Assembly (NCBI RefSeq): GCF_000876655.1
Contig: NZ_JYCN01000018.1
Span: forward strand, 186,027-250,026
Source: Arthrobacter sp. SPG23
GTDB lineage: Bacteria > Actinomycetota > Actinomycetes > Actinomycetales > Micrococcaceae
DNA length: 64,000 nucleotides
Reading direction: 5' to 3'
Notes under the pieces: generated by a model
Seen by the model: only the letters and a program-made list of their open reading frames with translations
What the model was told of the DNA's origin: nothing
The model's database searches: none
Position numbers and translations under genes: made by a program
Shown here: piece by piece, positions 54,467 through 64,000 of the stretch
Numbering within the stretch: the stretch's first letter is position 1
Layout of the letters: each line of letters starts with the position of its first letter

Positions 54467-55741
54467 CTACCGCTCCTCGGAAATGATCAGTTCCCGTGCA
54501 CCCGCGGCGGCGGCACCCATGGATTCCACCACCGTCCTGGTCCTCAACCGCGTGGCAGCGTCAGCTTCGGCGCCGGCACACGGCCCCTGCGGCGCGTCCG
54601 CAGCCACGGAACACCACCGGTAGGGGTCACGGACGATCACCGAGGGCACCCATGCCAGATCTGATGCCCGCCAGTTTCCGGATTCGTCCTGGCTGAACTG
54701 CGCCCGCACCAGAAGGCCTTCATTGTTCACCACATACCAGGGGGACAGTTCGGTGACGCCGTTGCCCAGCCCGTAGACGATCCACGTCCCTTTGTAGTTC
54801 TCAATAGGCAGCACCGAGTGCGTGTGGTGGCCATAGATCATGGTGAACTCGCCGCTGTCCACCAGGGCATGTGCCGTGTCCTGCTGCTGGGCGTTCGGGG
54901 CGCTGGCGTATTCGTCACCGGCGTGCATCACTCCGAGCACGATGTCCGCGCCCAGCGCCCTGGCCTTCTTCGCCTTGGCAATCATCGCCGGAGCGTCCAG
55001 CATGTCCACCTGCCATGCTTGCTCGGGGTATTGCCCGTTCAGGCCGTAGGCGGCCTCGATCACGGCTATCCGGGCGGCATTGGTTTGCAGGATCAGGATG
55101 CCCTGCGAGTCGGCCTCGGTCCGGTAGGAGCCGGTGTGTTTCAGGCCCGCGGCGTCCAGGGCGTCGAGTGTCCGGATGAGGCCGTTGGTTCCCTGGTCGA
55201 TGGTGTGGTTGCTGGCCGTGGTGCAGGCCTGGTAGCCGACGTCCTTCGACGCCGTGATGATCTGCGGCGGCACGTTGAACGACGGATAAGCCGAGAAGGG
55301 ACCCTCCGGGTCCGCGACCGGAGTTTCCTGGTGGCAGATGGCGAGGTCGCTTGCCCCGATATACGCCCGCTGGCCTTCGAGCAACGGGGTGAAATCAAGC
55401 CCGGGCTTTCCGAGCGCAGCCGCATCGGCACGGGCCTGGTCCCATAACTGGGCATGCACCAGCATGTCCCCGGTGACCAGCACCGACGTGCACCGGACCG
55501 CGGCGCAGGCCGGCCCTTTGCCCGGCGTCGGCTCCGGAGAGGGGGCCGGCACCTCCGGTGCAGCTGACGACGGCGGCACCGCGGCCGCCGTCGTGCTTGC
55601 CCCATCTGCGGGACGCTGGCCTGCGCCCTGTTCCGCGATGACGCCGCACGCCGACACGATGAGCAGCAGGACGGCAGCGCCAAGTGCCGCGACAGCCCGT
55701 CCCGCGGTTGATTTTCGGTAGCACCCTTGCGACTCCCCCAT
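54467..55741 (-). CDS. CapA-family metallophosphatase-like lipoprotein
   Basis: About 424 residues from the ATG at 55741 (AGGA eight bases before); several earlier in-frame ATGs up to 55831 overlap the M3 peptidase start. A signal peptide ends in a lipobox-like VSAC, so it is probably a lipoprotein; a Pro/Ala/Ser linker follows. The CapA (PGA_cap) domain shows GDMLVHAQLW, TTASNHTIDQG, VLGVMHAGDEY and MIYGHHTHSV, the metal-binding blocks of calcineurin-like phosphoesterases. CapA supports poly-gamma-glutamate export in bacilli, but no other cap genes are here, so the function is open. Confidence 0.87.
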   Translation of the reverse strand: MGESQGCYRKSTAGRAVAALGAAVLLLIVSACGVIAEQGAGQRPADGASTTAAAVPPSSAAPEVPAPSPEPTPGKGPACAAVRCTSVLVTGDMLVHAQLWDQARADAAALGKPGLDFTPLLEGQRAYIGASDLAICHQETPVADPEGPFSAYPSFNVPPQIITASKDVGYQACTTASNHTIDQGTNGLIRTLDALDAAGLKHTGSYRTEADSQGILILQTNAARIAVIEAAYGLNGQYPEQAWQVDMLDAPAMIAKAKKARALGADIVLGVMHAGDEYASAPNAQQQDTAHALVDSGEFTMIYGHHTHSVLPIENYKGTWIVYGLGNGVTELSPWYVVNNEGLLVRAQFSQDESGNWRASDLAWVPSVIVRDPYRWCSVAADAPQGPCAGAEADAATRLRTRTVVESMGAAAAGARELIISEER

Positions 55742-55823
55742 GGCCGCCATCCTACGGCGGAGCATCCCGGAACCCCGAAAAATCACCATTGAGAACCGCC
55801 CCGTTACATGAAAGGGTTGCTTC

Positions 55824-57836
55824 ATGACCAACCCCCTCCTGAGTCCCAGCCCTTTGCCGTTCGGGCTCCCCCCGTTTGCCGAGATTGATGAGTCCCACTA
55901 TTCCGAGGCGGTCCGTGCCGGCCTTGCAGAGCACCTGGCTGAGATCCAGGCAATCGTGGACAACTCCGAACCTGCGACCTTCGAAAACACGGCCTTGGCC
56001 ATGGAGCGCTCGGGCCAGCTCCTCCAACGCGCCGCGGCTTCGTTCTTCACCTTGGTCTCTGCCGACGCCTCGGACGGAATCCGCGCCCTCGAGACCGAGC
56101 TGTCTCCCGAGTTTTCCGCCCATCAGGACGCCGTCTACATGAACCGGGGGCTCTTTGACCGGTTCTCAGCCGTGGACACCGCCGGGCTCGACGAAGAATC
56201 CGCGAGGCTCGTGGAGGAGTACCTCAAGGAGTTCCGCCAGTCCGGCATCCAGCTCGATGACGCGGGGCAGGAACGGCTCAGGACGGTTAACGCAGAGCTG
56301 TCCAGGCTTGGCACTGAATTCGGCCAGCGCACCAAGGAGGCCATGAAGACCTCCGCCCTGCTTCTGGACGACGCCGCTGAACTGTCCGGGTTACCGGCAG
56401 ACGACGTCGCCAGCGCCGCAGAAGCAGCCCGAGCGGCGGGGCACGACGGGAAATACCTGCTGACGCTCATCCAGCCAAGCAACCAGCCCGCCATGGCGTC
56501 CCTGGAAAACCGCGAGGTCCGGCGCCGCCTCTACCAGGCATCCATCAGCCGCGGAAGCAGCGGAGGCGCCCTCGACGTCCTGGACCTGGTGAAATCGCTG
56601 GTGGCGCTCCGCGCAGAGAAGGCCCGGCTGCTGGGCTTCGCCAACTATGCCGAGCTCACCGTGGACCGGCAGACCGCCCCGGATTTCGAAGCCGTGCAGA
56701 CCATGATGAACCGGCTGGCGCCCGCCGCGGTCCGGAATGCCGACGCCGAGGCGGCAGCCCTCGCCGAGGTGGCGGGCCACCCCCTGGAGGCCTGGGACTG
56801 GGCATACTATTCGGCGAAAGTCCGGCGCGAGCGGTACAGCGTGGACGAGCAGGCGTTGCGCCCCTACTTCGAACTGGACAGGGTGCTGCGCGACGGCGTT
56901 TTCTTTGCCGCCACCTCCCTGTACGGGGCCACCTTCCACGAACGCACCGACCTCCAGGGCTACCACCCCGACGTCCGGGTCTGGGAAGTCCGCAACGCGG
57001 ACGGCTCCGAACTGGGCCTGTTCCTGGGCGACTACTACTCGCGTGAATCCAAACGAGGCGGTGCCTGGATGAACTCACTGGTGGACCAGTCCGCGCTACT
57101 GGGTACGCAGCCCGTGGTGATCAACAACCTGAACATTTCCAAGCCGCCGGCCGGAGAGCCCACGCTGCTGACCCTGGACGAACTCCGGACCGCCTTCCAC
57201 GAATTCGGGCATGCCCTGCACGGACTGTTTTCCAACGTGACGTACCCCCGGTTCTCCGGCACCGCCGTTCCGCGGGACTTCGTGGAGTATCCGTCTCAGG
57301 TCAATGAAATGTGGATCATGTGGCCGGAAGTGCTGGCCAGCTATGCCCGGCACCACGTTACCGGCGAGCCCCTGTCCCAGGACATCGTTGACCGGCTCAA
57401 CGAGTCGCAGCTGTGGGGCGAAGGTTTCGGCACCACGGAATACCTGGGCGCTGCGCTCCTGGACCTTGCCTGGCATGTCCTGGACGAATCCGGCGTCCCG
57501 GCGGATGTCCTGGCGTTCGAAGCCAAGGCCCTTGCGGCGGCCGGGGTGGCGCACCACCTGATACCGCCGCGGTACCGCACCGGCTATTTCCAGCACATCT
57601 TCGCGGGGGACGGCTACGCCGCGGGGTACTACTCCTACATTTGGAGCGAGGTGCTGGATGCCGACACCGTGGACTGGTTCAAGGAAAACGGAGGACTCAA
57701 CCGGGCCAACGGTGACTTCTTCCGGGCCGAACTGCTCTCCCGCGGCAACAGCCGCGAACCGCTGGATTCGTTCCGGGCCTTCCGCGGCCGGGACGCCCGG
57801 CTGGAGCCGCTGCTGAAACGCCGCGGATTGGACTGA
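55824..57836 (+). CDS. M3-family metallopeptidase (oligopeptidase A/Dcp-like)
   Basis: 670 residues, cytosolic. The zinc motif HEFGH (about residues 458-462, in RTAFHEFGHALHGLF) with the downstream glutamate in FVEYPSQVNEMWI marks thimet-type M3 peptidases; the helical N-terminal half (LPFGLPPFAEIDESHYSEAV) matches the dipeptidyl carboxypeptidase/oligopeptidase A branch, which trims short peptides. Divergent from capA with overlapping start regions; its 3' end meets a strong hairpin shared with pdxS. Confidence 0.93.
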   Translation: MTNPLLSPSPLPFGLPPFAEIDESHYSEAVRAGLAEHLAEIQAIVDNSEPATFENTALAMERSGQLLQRAAASFFTLVSADASDGIRALETELSPEFSAHQDAVYMNRGLFDRFSAVDTAGLDEESARLVEEYLKEFRQSGIQLDDAGQERLRTVNAELSRLGTEFGQRTKEAMKTSALLLDDAAELSGLPADDVASAAEAARAAGHDGKYLLTLIQPSNQPAMASLENREVRRRLYQASISRGSSGGALDVLDLVKSLVALRAEKARLLGFANYAELTVDRQTAPDFEAVQTMMNRLAPAAVRNADAEAAALAEVAGHPLEAWDWAYYSAKVRRERYSVDEQALRPYFELDRVLRDGVFFAATSLYGATFHERTDLQGYHPDVRVWEVRNADGSELGLFLGDYYSRESKRGGAWMNSLVDQSALLGTQPVVINNLNISKPPAGEPTLLTLDELRTAFHEFGHALHGLFSNVTYPRFSGTAVPRDFVEYPSQVNEMWIMWPEVLASYARHHVTGEPLSQDIVDRLNESQLWGEGFGTTEYLGAALLDLAWHVLDESGVPADVLAFEAKALAAAGVAHHLIPPRYRTGYFQHIFAGDGYAAGYYSYIWSEVLDADTVDWFKENGGLNRANGDFFRAELLSRGNSREPLDSFRAFRGRDARLEPLLKRRGLD

Positions 57837-57844
57837 CCCTTCAC

Positions 57845-57900
57845 CGATTGCTCCGTAGACGCCGTTTTGGGCGCTGATAAGGGCAGTTACGGAGCAATCG
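57845..57900. repeat. Inverted repeat downstream of the M3 peptidase gene
   Basis: CGATTGCTCCGTA at 57845-57857 is repeated in inverse (TACGGAGCAATCG) at 57888-57900 with 30 bases between that can themselves pair in part (GCCGTTTTGGGCGC). It begins 8 bases after the stop codon and is distinct from the pdxS terminator at 57912. It may be a copy of a dispersed intergenic palindrome family; I saw no second copy in this window. Confidence 0.6.
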
Positions 57901-57911
57901 ACGGGGAAACG

Positions 57912-57956
57912 AACGACGGCGGCGGGCCACCTTTGAAAGGTGGCCCGCCGCCGTCG
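57912..57956. terminator. 21-bp perfect hairpin between M3 peptidase and pdxS
   Basis: Bases 57912-57932 pair perfectly with 57936-57956 across the loop TGA. It sits 16 bases beyond the pdxS stop on the minus strand and 75 bases beyond the convergent peptidase gene, so it can end both. No clear T-run follows on the plus strand. Confidence 0.8.
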
Positions 57957-57972
57957 TACTGCTTTGGAGCTG

Positions 57973-58899
57973 TTACCAGCCGCGCTCGGCGAGGCGGTGC
58001 GGCTGCGGGATCTCGTCCACGTTGATGCCGACCATGGCCTCGCCCAGGCCGCGGGAGGCCTTGGCGATGACGTCGGGGTCGTCGAAGAAGGTGGTGGCCT
58101 TCACGACGGCGGCGGCACGCTGGGCCGGGTTGCCGGACTTGAAGATGCCGGAGCCGACGAACACGCCGTCAGCGCCGAGCTGCATCATCATCGCGGCGTC
58201 AGCGGGGGTGGCGATGCCGCCGGCGGTGAACAGGACCACGGGGAGCTTGCCGGCTGCGGCAACTTCCTTGACCAGTTCGTACGGGGCCTGCAGTTCCTTG
58301 GCCGCAACGTACAGCTCGTCCTCGGGCAGGGCCGCGAGCTTGGCGATCTCGGAGCGGATCTGGCGCATGTGCCCGGTGGCGTTGGAGACGTCCCCGGTGC
58401 CGGCCTCGCCCTTGGAGCGGATCATCGCCGCGCCCTCGTTGATGCGGCGCAGCGCCTCACCGAGGTTGGTGGCACCACAGACGAAGGGAACCTTGAAGTT
58501 CCACTTGTCGATGTGGTTGACGTAGTCGGCCGGGGTCAGGACCTCGGACTCGTCAATGTAATCCACGCCGAGGGACTGCAGGACCTGGGCCTCGACGAAG
58601 TGGCCGATCCGGGCCTTGGCCATGACCGGCACGGACACAGCGTCGATGATCTTGTCGATCATGTCCGGATCGGACATGCGGGACACGCCGCCCTGGGCCC
58701 GGATATCGGCCGGAACGCGTTCCAGCGCCATGACGGCCACGGCACCGGCGTCTTCGGCGATGCGGGCCTGTTCGACGTTGACGACGTCCATGATGACGCC
58801 GCCCTTGAGCATCTCTGCCATGCCGCGCTTGACGCGGTTGCTGCCCGTGACGCTGTTGGCGGACGAGCCGGCTTCGCTGCTTACATCAGGTGTAGACAC
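57973..58899 (-). CDS. pdxS: Pyridoxal 5'-phosphate synthase subunit PdxS
   Basis: 308 residues. PdxS condenses ribose 5-phosphate, glyceraldehyde 3-phosphate and ammonia from PdxT into [23 protein letters not shown], the lysine loop in [34 protein letters not shown] and [15 protein letters not shown] are all conserved blocks of this TIM-barrel enzyme. Starts at 58899 with a 166-base upstream gap to pgsA. Its partner pdxT is 8.8 kb away; in most relatives they adjoin. Confidence 0.97.
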   Translation of the reverse strand: MSTPDVSSEAGSSANSVTGSNRVKRGMAEMLKGGVIMDVVNVEQARIAEDAGAVAVMALERVPADIRAQGGVSRMSDPDMIDKIIDAVSVPVMAKARIGHFVEAQVLQSLGVDYIDESEVLTPADYVNHIDKWNFKVPFVCGATNLGEALRRINEGAAMIRSKGEAGTGDVSNATGHMRQIRSEIAKLAALPEDELYVAAKELQAPYELVKEVAAAGKLPVVLFTAGGIATPADAAMMMQLGADGVFVGSGIFKSGNPAQRAAAVVKATTFFDDPDVIAKASRGLGEAMVGINVDEIPQPHRLAERGW

Positions 58900-59065
58900 A
58901 AAAACCCCTATGGGTAGCTAGATGTTACGTAGATCCGGTCTCTCGGTCCCGGCGCAGGCGGCGGCACAGACGGGAAAAGCCACGCCGCGCACACACCGGA
59001 TTACCGGATCCAATGACCAGGTACAGCTAATACTAGTCCCACGCCGCGACGCAGCTGAATTCGGG

Positions 59066-59689
59066 TTACCCCGGCAGCCCGGTCTCTTCAAGCGACTGCC
59101 GGTGGACGGTGGCGATCCGCTGGACCATGGTGACCAGGCTGGCGGCGGCCAGGAGGATCAGCGTCACCAGCAGGACCACACTGGGGAGCCCGATCCCGGT
59201 GAATCCGGTGACTACCAGCACGGACACCAGCCGCTCGGCGCGCTCGGCAATGCCCACGTTGGCGTGGAAACCCAGGGCTTCCGCCTTGGCCCGCGCATAC
59301 GACACCACCATGCCAAGCACCAGGCACACGACGGCGGCGACGGCGATCCCGCGGTCCGCGCCTCCCGTGAAGTACCAGATGGCAAGGCCGGCAAAGAGTG
59401 CGCCGTCGGCAACCCTGTCCAGGGTGGAATCCAGGAAGTTCCCCCAGCGGCCGCCGCGCTCCTGCATCCGCGCCATGATGCCGTCGAGGACGTCGGAGAA
59501 AATGAAGGCCGTAATAAACAGCGTGCCCCACCACAGCTGGCCCAACGGATAGAACACCAGTGCGCCCACCACGACGCCGGCCGTGCCCACGATGGTGATG
59601 GCGTCCGGCGAAACGCCGACCTTCAGGAGCCAGCGCGCCAGCGGGGAGAACAGCGCGGTGAAGAACCCGCGGGCATGCCGGTTAAGCAT
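59066..59689 (-). CDS. pgsA: CDP-alcohol phosphatidyltransferase, phosphatidylinositol phosphate synthase type
   Basis: 207 residues, about five or six membrane segments. The CDP-alcohol signature is complete: D66-x2-D69-G70-x2-A73-R74-x8-G83-x3-D87-x3-D91. In actinobacteria this gene, between a HIT gene and downstream mannosyl or PLP genes, encodes the synthase joining CDP-diacylglycerol to inositol phosphate, which starts phosphatidylinositol and its mannosides. Overlaps the HIT gene by 8 bases. Confidence 0.9.
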   Translation of the reverse strand: MLNRHARGFFTALFSPLARWLLKVGVSPDAITIVGTAGVVVGALVFYPLGQLWWGTLFITAFIFSDVLDGIMARMQERGGRWGNFLDSTLDRVADGALFAGLAIWYFTGGADRGIAVAAVVCLVLGMVVSYARAKAEALGFHANVGIAERAERLVSVLVVTGFTGIGLPSVVLLVTLILLAAASLVTMVQRIATVHRQSLEETGLPG

Positions 59690-60284
59690 GTTCGTCTTCC
59701 GGCCAGGCCTCGGCGACCTGTTGGCGGACCTCGCCGAGCGTCTGCGTGATCGCTTTTGTCTGGGCGATGATGGGGAAGAAGTTTCCGTCCCCTCCCCAGC
59801 GCGGGACCACGTGCTGGTGCAGGTGCCCCGCGATACCGGCCCCGCCCACCACGCCCTGGTTCATCCCGAGATTGAAACCACCGGGGTTGGAGACCTTCCG
59901 CAGGACCCGCATGGAGGTCTGCGTCAGTGCTGCGAATTCCGCCGTTTCCTCCACGGTCAGGTCCGTGTAATCCGGAATATGGCGGTAGGGGCAGATCAGC
60001 ATGTGTCCCGGGTTGTACGGAAACAGGTTCAGCACCACGTAGGCGGTGCGCCCGCGGTAAACAATGAGGGAGTCTTCGTCGCTGCGGGCCGGGGCCACAC
60101 AGAACGGGCAGTCATCCTTGTTCTTGAACTGGTGCTGCCCGCCCTTGATGTAGGCCATGCGGTGCGGGGTCCACAGGCGCTGAAAAGCGTCCGGAACTCC
60201 GGCCAGACCGAATTCATCGGTCACGTCGCCGTCGCCCGGATATCCCCCGCCAGCGCCTGTGTTCTCCTGCACGTCGCCTGCCAT
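59682..60284 (-). CDS. HIT-domain nucleotide-binding protein
   Basis: 200 residues. The histidine triad HLHQHVV (about residues 155-161) and NLFPYNPGHMLICPYRH, CPFC near residue 60 (possible zinc site with downstream His) mark the HIT family, AP4A-phosphorylase-like branch. An N-terminal disordered extension precedes. In actinobacteria the order thrS-HIT-pgsA is conserved. It overlaps pgsA by 8 bases and follows thrS by 9. Confidence 0.92.
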   Translation of the reverse strand: MAGDVQENTGAGGGYPGDGDVTDEFGLAGVPDAFQRLWTPHRMAYIKGGQHQFKNKDDCPFCVAPARSDEDSLIVYRGRTAYVVLNLFPYNPGHMLICPYRHIPDYTDLTVEETAEFAALTQTSMRVLRKVSNPGGFNLGMNQGVVGGAGIAGHLHQHVVPRWGGDGNFFPIIAQTKAITQTLGEVRQQVAEAWPEDEHA

Positions 60285-60293
60285 TCCGCTTCG

Positions 60294-62303
60294 CTAGCTG
60301 GTCCGGTTGCGGACGGCTTCGACAATCCTCTGGACAGCCTCGGACACCGGTACGCCGTTGTCCTGGCTGCCATCGCGGAACCGGAAGGACACCGCTCCCG
60401 CCTCGGCATCCTCGCCGCCAGCGATCAGGACGAACGGAATCTTGTCTTTGCTGGCGGTGCGGATCTTCTTGGGGAACCGGTCGGAGGAGATGTCCACTTC
60501 GGCCCGGATGCCTGCAGCCTTGAGCTGGTCGACGACGTCGAACATGTAGTCGTTGAAAGCTTCCGCCACGGGAATGCCTACAACCTGTACGGGTGCGAGC
60601 CATGCCGGGAAAGCGCCGGCGTAGTGTTCCGTCAGCACGCCCATGAACCGTTCCACCGAACCGAACAGGGCGCGGTGGATCATCACCGGACGCTGGCGGG
60701 TGCCGTCGGCGGCCTGGAACTCGAGCTCGAAGCGCTCAGGCAGGTTGAAGTCCAGCTGGATCGTTGACATCTGCCAGGTGCGGCCGAGCGCGTCCTTTGC
60801 CTGGACGGAGATCTTGGGGCCGTAGAACGCGGCTCCGCCCGGATCCGGGACGAGCTCCAGGCCGGAGGCTTCGGCCACCTCGGCGAGGGTGCGGGTGGCT
60901 TCCTCCCAGGTGGCGTCGTCGCCCACGAACTTGTCTTCGTTCTTGGTGGAGAGCTCCAGGTAGAAGTCGTCCAGGCCATAGTCCTTGAGCAGGCCCAGCA
61001 CGAAGTTCAGCGTGGTGGTGAGCTCGTCCTTCATCTGTTCGCGGGTGCAGTAGATGTGGGCGTCGTCCTGTGTCATGCCGCGCACACGGGTCAGGCCGTG
61101 CACCACGCCGGACTTCTCGTAGCGGTACACCGAACCGAATTCGAAGAGCCTCAACGGCAGCTCCCGGTAGGAGCGTCCCCTCGAGCGGAAGATCAGGTTG
61201 TGCATGGGGCAGTTCATCGGCTTCAGGTAGTAGTCCTGGCCGGGCTTGCGCACGGTGCCGTCCTCGTTCAGTTCCGCGTCGATGTGCATCGCCGGGAACA
61301 TGCCCTCCTTGTACCAGTCCAGGTGGCCTGAGACTTCGTAGAGGTGCCCCTTGGTGATGTGCGGGGTATAGACGAACTCGTACCCGGCGTCGACGTGGCG
61401 CTGGCGGGAGTAGTCCTCCATCGCCTTGCGGATGATGCCGCCCTTGGGGTGGAACACCGGCAGGCCGGAGCCCAGCTCGTCCGGGAAGGAGAACAGGTCC
61501 AGCTCGGCGCCGAGCTTGCGGTGGTCGCGGCGTTCAGCCTCGGCGATGCGCTCCTGGTAGGCCTTCAGGGCGTCCTTGGTGGGCCAGGCGGTGCCGTAAA
61601 TGCGCTGCAGCTGCTGGTTGTTCTGGTTGCCCAGCCAGTAGGCGGCCGAGGACCGGGTCAGGGCGAAGGCGTTGGAGATGAGCTTGGTGTTGGGCAGGTG
61701 CGGGCCGCGGCACAGGTCGCACCAGACGCTGTCGCCGCTCTTGCGGTCCACGTTGTCGTAGATGGTGATGTCTCCGGCACCCACCTCGACGTTGACGCCT
61801 TCACCGGCGTCGGCGGCGTTGTTCTTCTTGCCCAGCAGTTCGAGCTTGTAGGGCTCGTTCTTCATGGCCTCGCGCGCCTCGTCATCGGACACCACGCGGC
61901 GGACGAACTTCTGGTTCTGGTTGATGATTTTGAGCATCATCTTTTCGAGGGTCTTCAGATCCTCCGGAGTGAACGGCTCGGCGACGTCGAAGTCGAAGTA
62001 GAACCCGTCCGTGATGTAGGGGCCGATGCCGAGCTTGGCGTCAGGGCGAAGCTGCTGGACGGCCTGGGCCATGACGTGGGCAGTCGAGTGCCGGAGGACG
62101 TTGAGTCCGTCCGGGGAATCGATGGTGACGCCTTCAATGTCCGCGCCCTCGGGGAGCGGCTGGTCAAGGTCTTTAAGTTCGCCGTTAACTCGGGCCACTA
62201 CGACGTCGCGACGCTCAAAAAAGAGTTCCGCGCCGGTGGTCCCGGTAGTCACCTTGGTCTCTTCGCCGTCGACGATGAGGGTGATCTGCTGGGCATCTGA
62301 CAC
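60294..62303 (-). CDS. thrS: Threonine-tRNA ligase
   Basis: 669 residues with TGS domain at the N-terminus ([17 protein letters not shown]), editing domain ([14 protein letters not shown] and the SxAHxx block), class II core with [13 protein letters not shown] (zinc-ligand cysteine), [14 protein letters not shown] (motif 2) and the final [15 protein letters not shown] (motif 3), then the anticodon domain. Normal length. The 142 bases upstream hold no T-box structure that I can see. Confidence 0.97.
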   Translation of the reverse strand: MSDAQQITLIVDGEETKVTTGTTGAELFFERRDVVVARVNGELKDLDQPLPEGADIEGVTIDSPDGLNVLRHSTAHVMAQAVQQLRPDAKLGIGPYITDGFYFDFDVAEPFTPEDLKTLEKMMLKIINQNQKFVRRVVSDDEAREAMKNEPYKLELLGKKNNAADAGEGVNVEVGAGDITIYDNVDRKSGDSVWCDLCRGPHLPNTKLISNAFALTRSSAAYWLGNQNNQQLQRIYGTAWPTKDALKAYQERIAEAERRDHRKLGAELDLFSFPDELGSGLPVFHPKGGIIRKAMEDYSRQRHVDAGYEFVYTPHITKGHLYEVSGHLDWYKEGMFPAMHIDAELNEDGTVRKPGQDYYLKPMNCPMHNLIFRSRGRSYRELPLRLFEFGSVYRYEKSGVVHGLTRVRGMTQDDAHIYCTREQMKDELTTTLNFVLGLLKDYGLDDFYLELSTKNEDKFVGDDATWEEATRTLAEVAEASGLELVPDPGGAAFYGPKISVQAKDALGRTWQMSTIQLDFNLPERFELEFQAADGTRQRPVMIHRALFGSVERFMGVLTEHYAGAFPAWLAPVQVVGIPVAEAFNDYMFDVVDQLKAAGIRAEVDISSDRFPKKIRTASKDKIPFVLIAGGEDAEAGAVSFRFRDGSQDNGVPVSEAVQRIVEAVRNRTS

Positions 62304-62445
62304 GGGTGTCTCCTATTCAAAGTTAAGGCTTCGTAGCTTGTGGCGTACGGGGACCACAGCCAGCCTCGTCCATGCTATCGGTTGAGAGATGGGGCGACCA
62401 AAGCGGCCACGTCGGCGTGCGTGCCTGATGCACCCGGAGTGAAGC

Positions 62446-64000
62446 TCAGCTGCCCAGCCCGGTGATGGCGAGGTTGCGGCTGATTCCGTCCAAGGGGCCG
62501 GGCAGCTCAGGTTCCCGGTGCTCCGGGATCCCGGAAGCCGGGACCGGGTAAGGGAGGGTCTCGGTGCGGCTGAGGTCCCACGCCATGGTTGCGCTGATGC
62601 TGATCCCCCGCGGTCCGGTCCGGCGGGTGTTGCCCCGGATCAGCAGAAGCCGGGTGCCGAACAGCAGCGGACCGGCCAGTTCCTGGGCCTCATGGAAGAA
62701 CACGGAGTCCACGCAGCCGGTGCCGTCATCGATGCTGATGAAAACCACCCGGCGTCCTCCACGCATCGGTGGCGTCTGCGTGGCGACCCGGACCCCGGCC
62801 ACCAGTACTTCGGTGCCGTTCCTTAGCCCCAGGAGCTTATCCGCCGTGGTGACTCCCAGCTTGTCGAGCAGGGGCCGGTGGCTTGCCATCAGGTGTTCGC
62901 TGACATCCACTGCCAGCAGGTCAAGTTCGGCCCTGACGTTCTCCATCATGCTTGGAGCAGGAAGTGACGGTTTCAGGTTCCGCAGTTCAACATCACCCAG
63001 GGGCAGCGACAGCTGGCCGTCGATGACCTCGATGCCTTTCTTGCCCGGGCGGTTCTGGAGGGCCTGGAGGTGGTGGACGAGGTCCGCCCGGTTGGCGGCT
63101 CCCCCGGATTCGCGGTGCAGGGTGTCGAAGGCTCCCAGCTGGGCAAGCCGCTTGATGCTGGGCCTGCTCAGCCTGGAGCGGGCACGCAGGTCGGCCAGCG
63201 AGTCGTAGGGCTGCCCTGCCACGATCCTTTTGAGTTCAGCCCCTGAGAGCCCGTAGATGCCGTTCAGGCTCAGCCGGATGCCCAGCTTGCCCCGGTCCGG
63301 TCCGGACGCGACCCGCTCCACGCGGTACTCAGCCTGGCTCCTGTTGATATCCAGGGGCAGGATGGGGATTCCCATCCGCCGCGCTTCGGCCACCAGGAGC
63401 CGTTTGGGGTACATCCCGGGATCGTGTTCCCACAGGCCGGCCAGGAACGCCTCCGGGTGGTGGGCCTTCAGCCAGGCAGACTGGTAGGTGGGCACGGCGA
63501 AGGCAGCCCCGTGTGCTTTGCAGAAGCCGAAGCTGCCAAAAGCCTTCAGGGTTCCCCACACCTTGTCCACCACGTCGGGGGCGTATTTCCTTTCCCGGGC
63601 TTCCTTGCGGAAGAACTTCTCCACTTGCGGCTCCAGGAGTTCGTTCCCCAGGGCGCGGCGGAACTCATCAGCCCTGGCCAGCCCGCAGCCGGTCATAACA
63701 TCGAAGGTCTTCAGGATCTGTTCATGGAACACCGTCACGCCGTGGGTTTCCTGGAGCACGGGTTTGAGGTCCGGATGCGGATAGACCTCCGGCGCAAAAC
63801 CGTGGCGGTGCTCCAGGAAGGGCCGCACCATGTCCGATTTCATGGGCCCCGGACGGAACAGCGAAATATCGATGATGAGGTCATTGAATTCACGCGGCGC
63901 CAACTTGCCGATCAGCTCCCGCTGCCCCGGGGATTCGATTTGGAAGCAGCCCAGGGTGTGAGTGCTCCGGATCAGCTCGTAGGTTGGTTCGTCGTCCAGG
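62446..64000 (-). CDS. Error-prone DNA polymerase (DnaE2-like), 5' part outside the window
   Basis: The frame is open from the right edge and covers the C-terminal about 517 residues. LGCFQIESPGQRELI, FNDLIIDISLFRPGPMKSD and FHEQILKTFDVMTGCG are C-family polymerase palm/fingers blocks, followed by the helix-hairpin-helix region (LNGIYGLSGAELKRIVAG) and an OB domain (GTEVLVAGVRVATQTPP). The C-terminus ends soon after the OB fold, without the long tail of replicative DnaE1, so DnaE2, the SOS-induced mutagenic polymerase, is favoured. No imuA/imuB gene lies in view. Confidence 0.85.
   Translation of the reverse strand, partial: LDDEPTYELIRSTHTLGCFQIESPGQRELIGKLAPREFNDLIIDISLFRPGPMKSDMVRPFLEHRHGFAPEVYPHPDLKPVLQETHGVTVFHEQILKTFDVMTGCGLARADEFRRALGNELLEPQVEKFFRKEARERKYAPDVVDKVWGTLKAFGSFGFCKAHGAAFAVPTYQSAWLKAHHPEAFLAGLWEHDPGMYPKRLLVAEARRMGIPILPLDINRSQAEYRVERVASGPDRGKLGIRLSLNGIYGLSGAELKRIVAGQPYDSLADLRARSRLSRPSIKRLAQLGAFDTLHRESGGAANRADLVHHLQALQNRPGKKGIEVIDGQLSLPLGDVELRNLKPSLPAPSMMENVRAELDLLAVDVSEHLMASHRPLLDKLGVTTADKLLGLRNGTEVLVAGVRVATQTPPMRGGRRVVFISIDDGTGCVDSVFFHEAQELAGPLLFGTRLLLIRGNTRRTGPRGISISATMAWDLSRTETLPYPVPASGIPEHREPELPGPLDGISRNLAITGLGS

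Noticed and set aside
62304..62445. Possible T-box leader of thrS
   Set aside because: No T-box sequence, stem I or antiterminator can be made out in these 142 bases; the same holds upstream of alaS.

Overview
The window is chromosomal DNA from a high-GC Gram-positive bacterium, most likely a member of the Micrococcaceae close to Arthrobacter, Pseudarthrobacter or Sinomonas. The grounds are the GC-rich codon use, the actinobacterial gene orders alaS-ruvX-mltG-aroE-aroC and thrS-HIT-pgsA ... pdxS / pdxT-yebC-ruvCAB-yajC-secDF-relA, and actinobacterial families such as acVLRF1, DUF6167 and MurT/GatD. I saw no rRNA, tRNA, CRISPR array, insertion sequence or prophage. Most of the window is stable housekeeping DNA, with two accessory islands between about 11.3 and 30.2 kb.

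Layout: 1-8.3 kb is a minus-strand housekeeping run (aroC partial, aroE, mltG, ruvX, alaS, two small actinobacterial proteins, rpsD). A cupin protein and rarA follow; rarA is divergent from an acVLRF1 ribosome-rescue gene. From 11.6 to 19.0 kb lies a five-gene plus-strand operon. It encodes a secreted copper-radical oxidase with complete galactose-oxidase-type active-site residues, an Excalibur-like exported protein, a processive family-2 polysaccharide synthase, a GT-C (PMT/ArnT-like) transferase and a dolichyl-phosphate-mannose-synthase-like protein fused to GtrA. It resembles the CslA/GlxA pair of Streptomyces but adds a lipid-linked sugar branch, and is the best candidate for an under-described system.

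From 19.15 to 30.2 kb is a catabolic island: cytochrome P450, ferredoxin and ferredoxin reductase (one minus-strand operon), a KstD-like flavoprotein with an IclR regulator, and a divergent plus-strand operon of a second IclR regulator, SDR dehydrogenase, second KstD-like flavoprotein, Dabb protein, MHS-type transporter and a small unknown protein. The set matches hydroxylation, alcohol oxidation and two ring desaturations, as in the chc aromatization pathway that turns cyclohexanecarboxylate into 4-hydroxybenzoate in Sinomonas; this is an inference from gene content. A shared short inverted repeat precedes three transcription units here and is a candidate IclR-family operator.

From 30.2 to 64 kb the window returns to housekeeping: GNAT, aspS, APC permease, hisS, cyclophilin, a DUF349 protein, an AbiEi-like protein, relA/spoT, secF, secD, yajC, ruvB, ruvA, ruvC, yebC and pdxT. 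About 9 kb then separates pdxT from pdxS: murT-gatD (lipid II amidation), a Nudix hydrolase, an apparently cytosolic trypsin-like PDZ protease, a 605-base non-coding gap, a His-rich exported peptide, a small PTP-like phosphatase, a CapA-type lipoprotein and an M3 metallopeptidase. pdxS, pgsA, a HIT protein, thrS and the C-terminal part of an error-prone DNA polymerase (DnaE2-like) complete the window.
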